A stretch of 64,000 nt of DNA from UBA11606 sp049437325 (GTDB taxonomy: Bacteria; Actinomycetota; Acidimicrobiia; Acidimicrobiales; Aldehydirespiratoraceae), in contig JBMTIM010000002.1 of assembly GCA_049437325.1 (NCBI GenBank), forward strand, positions 1 to 64,000. Reading direction: 5' to 3'. This document shows positions 24,620-33,286 of this stretch, piece after piece (the first letter of the stretch is position 1; each line of letters opens with the position of its first letter). Below the pieces are notes generated by a model. That model was not told the DNA's origin and did not search any database. It saw only the letters and a program-made list of their open reading frames with translations. The position numbers and the translations under genes were made by a program.

Positions 24620-25552
24620 ATGAAAGCCATTCGCGTGATCGACGGAACCCCCACGCTTGTGGAGGAGACCGAGTCGACCGGCGATGGTGTCCGGATCCGG
24701 ATCCACACCTCCTCCATCTGCGGTTCCGACCTTCACTTGCTCGGGCTGGGCATCGCCGAGGGAATGGTGCTGGGCCACGAGTTCTGCGGCACCACTCCCG
24801 ACGGCACTGCGGTCGCCATCGAGCCGATCCTCGGGTGCGGAACGTGCGCATCGTGTCGAAGCGGTCACCTTCCGACCTGCGAGTCGGGGCCGACCTTTCT
24901 CGGAATCGCGGTGCCGGGCGGGATGGCGGAGTCGATCGTTGTCCCACCCGACGCGCTCGTCACGTTGCCGACCGGCGTCCCCCTGTCGGCCGGCAGTCTC
25001 GTGGAACCGCTCGCCGTCGCCCATCACGGCCTCGACCGTGCTCGGGTCGGGCCCGAGGATCGCGTACTGGTGATCGGCGCCGGACCGATCGGTCTCGCAA
25101 CCGTCGCCATGCTTCGTGACCGCGGCATCGCCTGCGACATCTCGGCTCGACATCCCCATCAGCAGCACGCAGCCGAGGCCCTCGGTGCCTCCCTCGCTGT
25201 CGACGGCGCCTACGACGTCGTCATGGACTGTGTCGCCACCACCGACTCGCTGGCTGAGGCAATGGCCCATGTGGTCGCCCGTGGACGAGTCGGCCTTGTC
25301 GGCACGCTGTGGGATCCCGCCGCGCTGTCGGTTACCGCATGCGTGAAAGAGATCGAGCTGCTGCCGGCCATGGCCTACCGGTGTCGAGTTCCTGAGCGCG
25401 ACTTCTCCGCTGCGGCCAACGCGCTTGCGACCAGACCCGACATCGAGGCAGCGCTGATCACCCATCGCTTTCCGCTCGATGGCTGCGAAGAGGCGTTCGA
25501 GACCGCAGCCGACCGAGCCGGGGGGGCGATCAAGGTCGCGTTCGAGGTGTGA
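24620..25552 (+). CDS. Zinc-dependent alcohol dehydrogenase (MDR family)
   Basis: A 310-residue protein, short for this family (usually 340-360). The catalytic zinc site is SSICGSDLH and VLGHEFCG. The structural zinc site is canonical, CGTCASCRSGHLPTC, unlike the MDR upstream. The nucleotide-binding fold is at VLVIGAGPIGLATVAML. The ATG at 24620 begins the conserved MKAIRV strand; an upstream GTG at 24584 would add 12 unconserved residues. It probably oxidises an alcohol or sugar with NAD(P). Confidence 0.87.
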   Translation: MKAIRVIDGTPTLVEETESTGDGVRIRIHTSSICGSDLHLLGLGIAEGMVLGHEFCGTTPDGTAVAIEPILGCGTCASCRSGHLPTCESGPTFLGIAVPGGMAESIVVPPDALVTLPTGVPLSAGSLVEPLAVAHHGLDRARVGPEDRVLVIGAGPIGLATVAMLRDRGIACDISARHPHQQHAAEALGASLAVDGAYDVVMDCVATTDSLAEAMAHVVARGRVGLVGTLWDPAALSVTACVKEIELLPAMAYRCRVPERDFSAAANALATRPDIEAALITHRFPLDGCEEAFETAADRAGGAIKVAFEV

Positions 25553-25600
25553 TCGTCGGCATTTCAGCCCCACCGCTCACCGGTCGTAAGCTCACCGACC

Positions 25601-26779
25601 ATGGCAGGACCCATGGCCGGCGTATCCATCCTCGACCTGAGCCAGGTGGTCGCCGGTCCTCTGGCAACCCAGATCCTGTCCGAGCAGGGCGCCGATGTGA
25701 TCAAGGTCGAGCCGATCGGTGGTGAGCTGACCCGCACCACCGGCCCTGACCATGTTCGTGGGCTCTATGCCAATTGCAACCGTGGGAAACGCTGCATCGG
25801 CATCGATGTCACCACCCCGGCGGGGGTCGAGCTGGTCCTCGAGCTCGCCGGCCGCAGCGACGTCGTGATCCAGAACTTCCGACCCGGGGTCGTCGAACGT
25901 TTGGGGATCGATTACGAGGCCATTCGTTCCCGCAACCCCGACGTCATTTATGCATCGGTGTCCGGCTTCGGCACCACGGGGCCATACCGCCAACGAGCGG
26001 TACTCGATCCTGTGATCCAGGGACTGACCGGTATGGTCCACAGTCAGGTGAGTGAGGCGCTGCCCTTCCCCGACCTGATGCGAACCCTCGTGGCCGACAA
26101 GGCGACCGCCCACACCGTTGCCCAGTCGATCACTGCGGCACTGTTCGCACGTTCCGGTGGGGCCGGTGGCCAACACATCGAGTTGGCGATGCTCGATGCT
26201 GCGCTGTCGTGGTTCTGGCCCGACGGGATGGCCGACCTCACCCACACCTCGGGGCTGCGTGTCCACCGGCCCCAAGATCTGTATCAATTGATCGACACCG
26301 CCGACGGACAGGTCGTGTATTTCCTGGCGACCGCAGGTCAGCTCGAGGGCATGTGGCGGGTTATCGGCCGCGACGACTTGCTCGCCGACGAGAACTACTG
26401 CACCCCGGGCAAACTCACCGCCGAGCCCGAGCGGGCCGAGACCGCCATGACAGCCATCCGGGTCGGCTTGGCTGCAATGACGACGGCCGACGTGGTCGAG
26501 AAGATGGCCGAGAACAGCGTGCCGTGCGGGCCGGCCCTGCCCCGCGATCAGGTCGTGTCGGACCCGCAGGTCGTCAACAACGGGGTGATTCACGAGTGGG
26601 ATCACCCGACGGCTGCAGGGCTTCGGCAGGCTGGGCCACCCGGCACCTGGTCGGCGACCCAGCCGGAGTTCATCCCCCAGATCGGCTTGGCCGGTGAGCA
26701 CACCGACGAGGTGCTGCGGGAACTCGGCTACGACGACGCCGACATCACCGAGCTGCGCGAGCAAGGCATCATCGGCTGA
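25601..26779 (+). CDS. CaiB/BaiF-type (class III) CoA-transferase
   Basis: A 392-residue family III CoA-transferase. MAGVSILDLSQVVAGPLATQILSEQGADVIKVEP is the standard opening. The catalytic Asp normally found after the substrate loop lies in FPDLMRTLVADKATAHT (near residue 165), and QHIELAMLDAALSW follows. These enzymes move CoA between carboxylic acids through an aspartyl-CoA anhydride. The substrate is unknown. TAAGCT lies 8 nt before the ATG. A second paralogue is encoded at 52072-53313. Confidence 0.9.
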   Translation: MAGPMAGVSILDLSQVVAGPLATQILSEQGADVIKVEPIGGELTRTTGPDHVRGLYANCNRGKRCIGIDVTTPAGVELVLELAGRSDVVIQNFRPGVVERLGIDYEAIRSRNPDVIYASVSGFGTTGPYRQRAVLDPVIQGLTGMVHSQVSEALPFPDLMRTLVADKATAHTVAQSITAALFARSGGAGGQHIELAMLDAALSWFWPDGMADLTHTSGLRVHRPQDLYQLIDTADGQVVYFLATAGQLEGMWRVIGRDDLLADENYCTPGKLTAEPERAETAMTAIRVGLAAMTTADVVEKMAENSVPCGPALPRDQVVSDPQVVNNGVIHEWDHPTAAGLRQAGPPGTWSATQPEFIPQIGLAGEHTDEVLRELGYDDADITELREQGIIG

Positions 26780-26805
26780 CGTTTCGGGACACCGGGCCGT
26801 GGTCG

Positions 26806-26811
26806 TAGCCT
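26806..26811 (+). promoter_or_regulatory. -10 hexamer TAGCCT for the helicase gene (leaderless, TTG start)
   Basis: TAGCCT is followed by 7 nt and TTG at 26819. The spacing decides the start in the absence of ATG or GTG. Confidence 0.55.
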
Positions 26812-26818
26812 GAATGCC

Positions 26819-28435
26819 TTGTCATCTCATCCTCTCTACCGCTGGCAGCGCGATGCGCTGATGGCGTGGCACCGCTGCGGCCGCCGCGGTGTCATCGAAG
26901 CCGTGACCGGTTCCGGCAAGACCGATGTTGCACTGACCGCTATCGACGACGCAGTCACCCGAGGCCTCTTCGCCCTCGTGATCGTGCCGTCACGGGTGCT
27001 GATGGAGCAGTGGCACGAGCGACTGAGCCGGTGGATGCCCGACGCAGAGATCGGCCGACTGGGCGATGGATACCGTGATCGCCCAATCGATTGCGATGTC
27101 CTCGTCACCACCCGTCACTCGGCGGCAAGCCGGGTACCGCTGCCGACCTCGGAGCGCGGCGGCATCCTCGTCGCCGACGAATGCCATGGATTCGGCGGCG
27201 CCGTGCTGCGCAAGAGCCTGCTCCCCGAGTACCAAGAGCGGCTCGGTCTCACCGCCACGCTCGAACGTTCCGACGATGCGGTCGAGACGATCCTGCTGCC
27301 CTACTTCGGTGGCATCTGCTACCGCTACGACTTCGGTGCGGCGATCGAGGACGGGGTGTGCGCCCAACCCCGGGTCGGCTTCATGGCAGTGCCGCTCACC
27401 TCCGAGGAGCGCACCGAATACGACGCCAGCGAGGGGCGCATCGTGGCGGCCCGCCGCCAGCTCAAGCAGATCAAGGGAATCCCTCACGAACCATTCGGTG
27501 ACTTCCTGGCGGCGGTCCACCATCTGGCGGCGAACGATGCCGGTCCTGACGGTCGTGCAGCCAACGAGTACCTCAACGCGTTCACGGCGCGGCGCGAGAT
27601 CGTGGCGACCAGCTCGGCAAAGTACGAGGCCCTCGGACGGTTCGCCGATGCGATCAAGGATGCGCAGGGAGCACTGCTGTTCACCGAAACGGTGCGCGCT
27701 GCCAACCACGCCATCGTTCGGCTCGATCCTCACGTCAATATCGAAATCATCACCGGCGACACGGGACGCCGAGATCGGGCGGAGATCCTCGACGACCTCC
27801 GAGACGGCACGCTGGATGCTGTTGCGGCACCGCGTGTCCTCGACGAAGGGGTCGACGTTCCCAACGCAAACCTCGGTCTCGTGGTGTCGGCGAGCCGTAC
27901 CCGACGCCAGATGATCCAGCGGATGGGTCGAATCCTTCGTCGCAAACCGCTGGGAAGCGGCGCCCGGTTCGTCATCATCTTCGCGGCCGACACCCTCGAA
28001 GATCCCCGATTCTCCGAAGATCGCGACGGCTTCCTCGAAGAGATCGAGGGCATCGCCGAGTCATCGAAAATCTTCCGGCCGAACGAATTCGACCAGTTGG
28101 CGACATTCCTCGACTACGCCGGACCGGCGGTGTTGCAGGAGCCCGAAACGGTTGGCGACTTCATTGCTCCTGAGCTGTCGGCCGACGAGATCACCGAGTG
28201 GACCGCCGATGCGCAGCCGTATCTCGAGATGGTGAGTCCCGAACTGCCCGAGATCCGTCAGCCCCGCCAAGTCAGGGAGAAACCCCGTCTGTCGACGGGC
28301 GAGCACCCGGTGGCACTGCAAGCCGTCGGGACGCAGTGGGCGTTGCGGTGCACCGGGTGTGGGGTGCGTTCCGAACCGCGGGCGTACAAATGGCAGGCGA
28401 TGGAAGACAAGGTCGAGTGCACGTGCGTCCGTTGA
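26819..28435 (+). CDS. DECH-box SF2 helicase (XPB/type III restriction-like)
   Basis: A 538-residue superfamily 2 helicase. YRWQRDALMAWHRCGRRGVIEAVTGSGKT contains a Q-motif-like region and Walker A (31-35). Motif II is DECH near 119-122, motif III LTATLER, and motif VI QRMGRILRRKP with its arginine finger. A conserved mid-region binds the second RecA fold. The C-terminal 40 residues contain RCTGCG and ECTC, a possible zinc knuckle. The order resembles XPB/RadD-type DNA helicases involved in repair. The TTG at 26819 gives a start right at the conserved region and has TAGCCT 7 nt upstream. It is not linked to restriction or defence genes here. Confidence 0.82.
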   Translation: MSSHPLYRWQRDALMAWHRCGRRGVIEAVTGSGKTDVALTAIDDAVTRGLFALVIVPSRVLMEQWHERLSRWMPDAEIGRLGDGYRDRPIDCDVLVTTRHSAASRVPLPTSERGGILVADECHGFGGAVLRKSLLPEYQERLGLTATLERSDDAVETILLPYFGGICYRYDFGAAIEDGVCAQPRVGFMAVPLTSEERTEYDASEGRIVAARRQLKQIKGIPHEPFGDFLAAVHHLAANDAGPDGRAANEYLNAFTARREIVATSSAKYEALGRFADAIKDAQGALLFTETVRAANHAIVRLDPHVNIEIITGDTGRRDRAEILDDLRDGTLDAVAAPRVLDEGVDVPNANLGLVVSASRTRRQMIQRMGRILRRKPLGSGARFVIIFAADTLEDPRFSEDRDGFLEEIEGIAESSKIFRPNEFDQLATFLDYAGPAVLQEPETVGDFIAPELSADEITEWTADAQPYLEMVSPELPEIRQPRQVREKPRLSTGEHPVALQAVGTQWALRCTGCGVRSEPRAYKWQAMEDKVECTCVR

Positions 28436-28451
28436 TGCTGCCCGCTATCGC

Positions 28452-28462
28452 TTGACCGTCAA
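28452..28462. promoter_or_regulatory. TTGAC-C-GTCAA palindrome upstream of paaI
   Basis: A perfect 11 bp inverted repeat 18 bp before the paaI start. The half-sites (TTGAC and GTCAA) are the same as in the palindrome over the paaZ promoter at 36263-36275, though the gap is 1 rather than 3 bp. It may bind the MarR protein encoded after paaI. Confidence 0.4.
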
Positions 28463-28480
28463 AGGTGAGATGATCTCCTC

Positions 28481-28924
28481 GTGAATGGTTCTGGGGAGGC
28501 GCAGGCCCGAGCCGAGGCGGCGCGGGACGTGATGTTTGCAGGTGACCGGGTCGCCCATGCGCTGGGGATGGTTGTTTCGGCGGTCGGTCCGGCGACGGCG
28601 ACGGTCGACATGACGGTGACGGAAACGATGTGCAACGGACTCGACGTCTGCCACGGGGGCGTGATCTTTTCGCTTGCCGACGCAGCCATGGCATTCGCAA
28701 GCAACGGCCTCGGTGGCACCCACCTGGCATCGGACGCATCGATCGACTGGCTGGCTCCGGCCCGGGTCGGAGATCGCCTGACCGCAACTGCGACCGAGAG
28801 CGCTCGTCGAGGTCGCACCGGCCTGTTTCACGTCGAGGTACGGGGGCCCGACGGCGTGATCGCACTGTTCCGGGGCAAGACGAAGATGGTCTCGTCCGAT
28901 GGCCCTGCGCCGGCACCGTCATGA
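28481..28924 (+). CDS. paaI: Hydroxyphenylacetyl-CoA thioesterase PaaI
   Basis: A 147-residue hot-dog-fold thioesterase of the PaaI type. The signature CNGLDVCHGGVIFSLADAAMAFA contains the HGG loop and the Asp of the active site. It hydrolyses dead-end phenylacetyl-CoA derivatives and frees CoA during phenylacetate catabolism. The GTG start at 28481 is preceded by GATGAT (6 nt) and the TTGACCGTCAA palindrome. Its stop overlaps the marR start (ATGA). It lies next to the paa operon on the opposite strand, which supports the assignment. Confidence 0.86.
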   Translation: MNGSGEAQARAEAARDVMFAGDRVAHALGMVVSAVGPATATVDMTVTETMCNGLDVCHGGVIFSLADAAMAFASNGLGGTHLASDASIDWLAPARVGDRLTATATESARRGRTGLFHVEVRGPDGVIALFRGKTKMVSSDGPAPAPS

Positions 28925-29430
28925 CCGAGCGCCGCGTCCGGGCGGGCGAGTTCGAGGACAGCGCTGCAGAGCACATCGCAGCGCTGGATCTCGATCCGGT
29001 GACCTTTCGCGCCATGTTCGGTGTGTTCCGGCTTGCTGGCCGCATGTTCAGCGATCTCGAGACAGAGATCCACCGTCCCGCCGGCTGGTCACTCGCAGGC
29101 TTTCGCGTCATGTTCATCTTGTGGGTGCTGGGGCCACTGGAAAGCCACGAGATCGCTCGCCTCGCCGGATTGAGTCGAGCTGCGATCTCGTCGGCAGTCA
29201 ACACCCTCGAACGCAACGGTCTTGTCGATCGACGTCGCGAGTCGATCGATCGTCGGGTCGTGACCGTGTACCTGACCGATGACGGAGCAACCCGACTCGA
29301 AGCGGCTTACAGACGACAAAACACCCGGGAGCGAGTGCTCTTCGGTGATCTGACCGACGACGAACTGGTGATGCTGACCGACCTCATGCGTCGGATCAGT
29401 TCGGTCCGTCTGCCTGACGACGTCAGCTGA
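28921..29430 (+). CDS. MarR-family transcriptional regulator, probably of the paa genes
   Basis: A 169-residue winged-helix regulator. Helix-turn-helix residues ESHEIARLAGLSRAAISSAVNTLERNGLVDRRR are followed by the wing (ESIDRRVVTVYLTDDG), as in MarR proteins. It is translationally coupled to paaI (ATGA overlap) and its 3' end overlaps the convergent paaK gene by 8 bp. By location it is the likely regulator of phenylacetate degradation, perhaps acting on the TTGAC palindromes upstream of paaI and paaZ. The ligand may be phenylacetyl-CoA, by analogy with other paa regulators. Confidence 0.87.
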   Translation: MTERRVRAGEFEDSAAEHIAALDLDPVTFRAMFGVFRLAGRMFSDLETEIHRPAGWSLAGFRVMFILWVLGPLESHEIARLAGLSRAAISSAVNTLERNGLVDRRRESIDRRVVTVYLTDDGATRLEAAYRRQNTRERVLFGDLTDDELVMLTDLMRRISSVRLPDDVS

Positions 29431-30691
29431 CGACCCGCTGCGCCTTGCCCTGACTGCGGGGGACCTCACCCGGCTCGACGACCTCGACCGTGGTCGAAAC
29501 GCCGACCATGGTCTTGATCCGCTGCTCGGCTCGGGCCGCCAAGCCGGCTGCATCCTCGCTGGTGGCGTCCTCGGCCCGCTCGACCTTGACGGTGAGGGTT
29601 GCCATGTTCCCGTCGGAGCCTTTGTGCAGCTGATAGTGCGGCGACAGTCCGCTGATCTGCAGCAGTTCGGCTTCGATCTGTGAGGGGTAGACGTTGACGC
29701 CGCGGATGATCAACATGTCGTCACTGCGACCGGTGATGCGTTCGAGGCGGCGCATGGTTCGAGCGGTCCCGGGGAGGAGTCGGGTGATGTCTCGTGTGCG
29801 GTAGCGGATGACCGGCAGTGCCTGCTTGGTGAGCGAGGTGATCACGAGCTCACCCTCCTCGCCGTCGGCGAGGACGTGGCCGGTCTCGGGATCGATGATC
29901 TCGGGGAAAAAGTGATCTTCCCAGATCGTCAACCCGTCCTTGGTTTCGACACATTCCTGCGCCACGCCCGGGCCGATGACCTCTGACAGCCCGTAGATGT
30001 CGACTGCGTCGATTCCCAGTCTGGCCTCGATCTCCGCTCGCATTCCTTCCGACCACGGTTCGGCCCCGAAGATGCCGATCTCGAGTGACGAGGCTGCGGG
30101 GTCGAGACCGAGCCGCTCCATTTCGTCGATCAGGTTGAAGCAGTACGACGGTGTGACGGTGATGATCCGAGGCCGAAAATCGGTGATGAGTTGGACCTGT
30201 CGCTCGGTCTGGCCACCACCGAAGGGCACGACGGTGCAGCCGAGCATCTCGGCGCCGTAGTGTGCTCCGAGGCCACCGGTGAACAGACCGTACCCGTAGG
30301 CATTGTGGAGCAGATCGCCGGGCCGACCACCGGCGGCATAGATCGACCGGGCGACGACGGTCGACCACGTACGAATGTCGTCGGCGGTGTAGCCGACAAC
30401 CGTCGGTTTGCCTGTGGTGCCCGACGAGGCGTGGACCCGCACGAGTTGTTCGCGGGGAACGGCGAACATGTTGAAGGGATATGCGTTGCGCAGGTCGTCC
30501 TTGACGAGGAACGGCAACGCCGACAGGTCGTCGAGACCACGGATGTCTCCCGGGGTCACCCCTGCGTTGTCGAACGCTCGCCGGTAGTGCGCGATGTTGT
30601 CGTAGGCGTTCACGAGCGTCGCCTGCAGCCGCTCGGTTTGCAGCGACCGCAGTTCGTCGACCGACGCGGTCTCGATCGGTTCCCAGCCCAT
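29423..30691 (-). CDS. paaK: Phenylacetate-CoA ligase
   Basis: A 422-residue member of the AMP-forming ligase superfamily. It contains the phosphate-binding loop HASSGTTGKPTV, the aromatic-acid-specific FGAEPWSEG, YGLSEVIGPGVAQEC and the C-terminal GRSDDMLIIRGVNVYPSQIE. It activates phenylacetate to phenylacetyl-CoA with ATP, the first step of the pathway. It is the last gene of the paaZABCDEK operon, 33 bp after paaE, with GGAGG 9 nt before its ATG. It lacks the ANL insertions of fatty acid ligases, and its length matches PaaK (about 430). Confidence 0.94.
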   Translation of the reverse strand: MGWEPIETASVDELRSLQTERLQATLVNAYDNIAHYRRAFDNAGVTPGDIRGLDDLSALPFLVKDDLRNAYPFNMFAVPREQLVRVHASSGTTGKPTVVGYTADDIRTWSTVVARSIYAAGGRPGDLLHNAYGYGLFTGGLGAHYGAEMLGCTVVPFGGGQTERQVQLITDFRPRIITVTPSYCFNLIDEMERLGLDPAASSLEIGIFGAEPWSEGMRAEIEARLGIDAVDIYGLSEVIGPGVAQECVETKDGLTIWEDHFFPEIIDPETGHVLADGEEGELVITSLTKQALPVIRYRTRDITRLLPGTARTMRRLERITGRSDDMLIIRGVNVYPSQIEAELLQISGLSPHYQLHKGSDGNMATLTVKVERAEDATSEDAAGLAARAEQRIKTMVGVSTTVEVVEPGEVPRSQGKAQRVVS

Positions 30692-30724
30692 GCTTCGGTC
30701 CTCCGTGTTCTCGGCGTCGTGGTT

Positions 30725-31798
30725 CTAGGCGTCGAAGTCGACGTTGACGGTACTCGTCGTCGGCACCGCCTGGCAGGTGAGGACGTACCCGGCGTCCTCC
30801 TCGCCGGGCACGAGTCCATAGGTGACGCCCATCTCGACCGCGCCGTCGGCGAGGTGCGCACGGCACGTGCTGCAGACACCGGCTGTGCATGCATAGGGCA
30901 CGTCGGGCCGCACCCGCTGGACGGCGTCGAGGATCGTGTCACCGTCGTACAGGGAGAACTCCGTGCGCCGCCCAGCGAGTTGTGCCGTACCGGAGCCGAT
31001 CGGCGTGACCGACTCGTCGACCGGACCCTGCGCTCGGGTGCGGGCACGGCCGGACTGCGCCGTGGTGAAGCGCTCGGTGTGGATTCGCTCAGGCCCGACG
31101 CCAAGCTTCGTGTACACCTTCGTGACGAGTTCGACCAGCGGTTCAGGGCCACACAGGAACACATGGTCCGGGTCGGCGTCGAGCATTCCTCGACGAAGGC
31201 ACTCGGCGAGGCTGGCTTCGTCGGGTCGACCGTCGAGGAGAGAGAGACCAGCCGGTTCTTGGGTGAGTTGGCGCCAGATCCGAAACCGGTCGAGGTACCG
31301 ATTCCGGAGGGCTTCGACGTCATCGAGCAGCATGATCGATGACGTCGTGCTGTCGACTTGCAACAACGTGACCCGCGACTGGGGCTCTGTAGCGAGAACC
31401 GTCGCAGCGATGGAGTAGATCGGGGTGATACCGCTTCCGCCGGCAACGAGTACGTAGACGCGTGCCGCCTCAGGATCGAGCGCATGGGTGAACGAGCCCA
31501 TCGGCGCCATCGCCTCGAGGACATCGCCGACCCGCACCGCCGACGTGGCCCATGTGCTGAACGCACCGCCGTCGACCCGTTTGACGCCGACTCGGAGCAC
31601 CCCGCTCGGCGCAGTGGCACAGATCGAGTAGCTGCGTCGGAGTTCGATCCCATCGACCTCATGTCGAAAGGTGAGGTACTGGCCGTGCGCGAAGCTGAAT
31701 GCCGGATCATTGCCTGCATCGAGCGACAGGAGCACCGACTCGGGGGTGTCACGATCGACCGCCACCACCCGCAGCGCCGAAAACCCCGGAGCCGTCAT
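30725..31798 (-). CDS. paaE: Phenylacetyl-CoA epoxidase reductase subunit PaaE
   Basis: A 357-residue reductase. The FAD-binding RRSYSICA, the NAD(P)-binding VAGGSGITPIYSI and FLCGPEPLV, and a C-terminal plant-type 2Fe-2S domain with Cys in CTAGVCSTC and a fourth Cys in VLTCQAVP are all present. It passes electrons from NADPH to the di-iron centre of PaaA. It overlaps the paaD stop by one base (TGATG). The gene order A-B-C-D-E is canonical. Confidence 0.95.
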   Translation of the reverse strand: MTAPGFSALRVVAVDRDTPESVLLSLDAGNDPAFSFAHGQYLTFRHEVDGIELRRSYSICATAPSGVLRVGVKRVDGGAFSTWATSAVRVGDVLEAMAPMGSFTHALDPEAARVYVLVAGGSGITPIYSIAATVLATEPQSRVTLLQVDSTTSSIMLLDDVEALRNRYLDRFRIWRQLTQEPAGLSLLDGRPDEASLAECLRRGMLDADPDHVFLCGPEPLVELVTKVYTKLGVGPERIHTERFTTAQSGRARTRAQGPVDESVTPIGSGTAQLAGRRTEFSLYDGDTILDAVQRVRPDVPYACTAGVCSTCRAHLADGAVEMGVTYGLVPGEEDAGYVLTCQAVPTTSTVNVDFDA

Positions 31799-32262
31799 CA
31801 GATCGCCTTGAACGACTCGAACGGTTGGCGGCAGGCATCACACACATGAAGCGCCTTGCACGCAGTAGCACCGAAGGCCGATGTCAGTCGGGTGCGACGC
31901 GAACCACACTGGGGACATGGCATCGGCAGGTCGAGCGACACCGGTCCGTCACCAGTCGGTGCCGGAGGGGCAATTCCTGCCGCATGCAACTTGGCTCGTC
32001 CCTCGGGGCTGATGTCGTCCGTCGACCACGGCGGGGCCATCTCGAACTCGACGACCGGTTCGTAGCCGGCATGGATCACTGCGGCTTCCACGTCGGCGCG
32101 TATCTGCTCGGTCGCCGGGCAGCCGGTGTACGTCGGCGTGATTCGGATGCGAGCGATGCGACCATCGACTGCGACGTCACGCACCATGCCCAGATCGCCG
32201 ATCGTCAGGTGCGGCAACTCCGGATCGTCGACCGATCGAATGATGTCGAGCAACCCGGTCAC
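31798..32262 (-). CDS. paaD: Phenylacetyl-CoA epoxidase assembly protein PaaD
   Basis: A 154-residue protein with an N-terminal MIP18/DUF59 domain (VDDPELPHLTIGDLGMVRDV, then TPTYTGCPATEQI). The C-terminal zinc-ribbon-like region is CPQCGSRRTRLTSAFGATAC followed by CDAC. PaaD is needed for maturation of the iron centres of the epoxidase. The GTG at 32262 overlaps the paaC stop (GTGA). A longer open frame runs upstream inside paaC but is not real. Confidence 0.93.
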   Translation of the reverse strand: MTGLLDIIRSVDDPELPHLTIGDLGMVRDVAVDGRIARIRITPTYTGCPATEQIRADVEAAVIHAGYEPVVEFEMAPPWSTDDISPEGRAKLHAAGIAPPAPTGDGPVSLDLPMPCPQCGSRRTRLTSAFGATACKALHVCDACRQPFESFKAI

Positions 32263-33002
32263 CAGGTCGCCCCGGGGTGAGCGCGAGCGAGACCCTGCAT
32301 CTCGTGGAGCAGTGGTTCGAGATGTTCGGAGTGGGCTCCGTGCAGACCACCCGTGCACTGTTCGGTGCTGGTCGGCCGTTCGAGCCCGGCCTCGAGGAGG
32401 ATGTCGGCAACCGCCACCTGCCAGGTGGATTCGATCGATTCCCCGATCAGACCGTCTGCTCGCAATGCTCCTTCGTCGTCGGCACCGAGCAGTTCCGATG
32501 TGAACGGCCACATGGCATCGACCGCTGCCTGTGCCCTGCGTCGACTTTCGTCGGTCCCGTCCCCGAGTCGGATCAACCAACCGGCGGAGTGCTGCAGATG
32601 AAAGGCGGTCTCGTTCCGGGCCCGGGCTGCGAGGGCAGCGATCGTGGGGTCGCCGCTGTCGGTCATCGATTCCCAGTACAGCACCGCAGCCTGATCGTGA
32701 AACGCCTGTCGAGCGATCGTGACGGCAAAGTCGCCGTTGGGCTGTTCGACGAGCAGCGGGTTGCGAAACTCGGACGCATCTCGCCAGTACGCGAAATGGT
32801 CCTCGTCATGCCCCTCCCCTTCGAGTTCGCCGGCATAGGTGAAGAGATGGCGGGCTTGCCCCAGAAGGTCGAGACTGATGTTGGCCAGCGCTACGTCTTC
32901 TTCGAGGGTGGGGGCGTGTGTGATCCACTGCGCAAGCCGATGCGAAAGCACCAGTGCGCGGTCGCCCTGCCGAAGCACATGGGTGAGCAGATCCGCAGCC
33001 AT
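32259..33002 (-). CDS. paaC: Phenylacetyl-CoA epoxidase structural subunit PaaC
   Basis: A 247-residue ferritin-like protein that pairs with PaaA. Helices with QWITHAPTLEEDVALANISLDLLGQARHLF and HLQHSAGWLIRLGDGTDES are typical. PaaC lacks a functional di-iron site and stabilises PaaA. The ATG at 33002 overlaps the paaB stop (ATGA), and its own stop overlaps the paaD GTG. Confidence 0.94.
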   Translation of the reverse strand: MAADLLTHVLRQGDRALVLSHRLAQWITHAPTLEEDVALANISLDLLGQARHLFTYAGELEGEGHDEDHFAYWRDASEFRNPLLVEQPNGDFAVTIARQAFHDQAAVLYWESMTDSGDPTIAALAARARNETAFHLQHSAGWLIRLGDGTDESRRRAQAAVDAMWPFTSELLGADDEGALRADGLIGESIESTWQVAVADILLEAGLERPTSTEQCTGGLHGAHSEHLEPLLHEMQGLARAHPGATW

Positions 33003-33286
33003 CACATGTGGTCGACTTCGGGGGGCAGGTCGTAGTTCGTGGGGAAGCGATAGGCCTTGTCGGCGGCGGGCCCGAACAGCGCGTCGACATCGGCCGGGTC
33101 GGACGCGACGATCTCGGTCGACGGCACGACCCACAGGCTCACTCCCTCCTGCCGACGGGTGAACAGATCACGGGCAGCGCGTAGCGCCGTCTCGCCGTCG
33201 GGGGCATGGACCGAACCGGCGTGCTGATGATCGAGGCCCCGGCGGGCCCGCACGAAAACCTCCCACTGGGGGAAGACCGTGCTCAC
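33002..33286 (-). CDS. paaB: Phenylacetyl-CoA epoxidase subunit PaaB
   Basis: A 94-residue PaaB, the usual length. FPQWEVFVRARRGLDHQHAG and ALRAARDLFTRRQEGVSLWV are the family signature, with the C-terminal FPTNYDLPPEVDHM. It bridges PaaAC heterodimers and is needed for electron transfer from PaaE. The GTG start overlaps the paaA stop (GTGA). Confidence 0.95.
   Translation of the reverse strand: MSTVFPQWEVFVRARRGLDHQHAGSVHAPDGETALRAARDLFTRRQEGVSLWVVPSTEIVASDPADVDALFGPAADKAYRFPTNYDLPPEVDHM

Noticed and set aside
26819..28435. Phage-defence or restriction helicase system
   Set aside because: No nuclease, methylase or other defence gene is adjacent, and the neighbours are metabolic.
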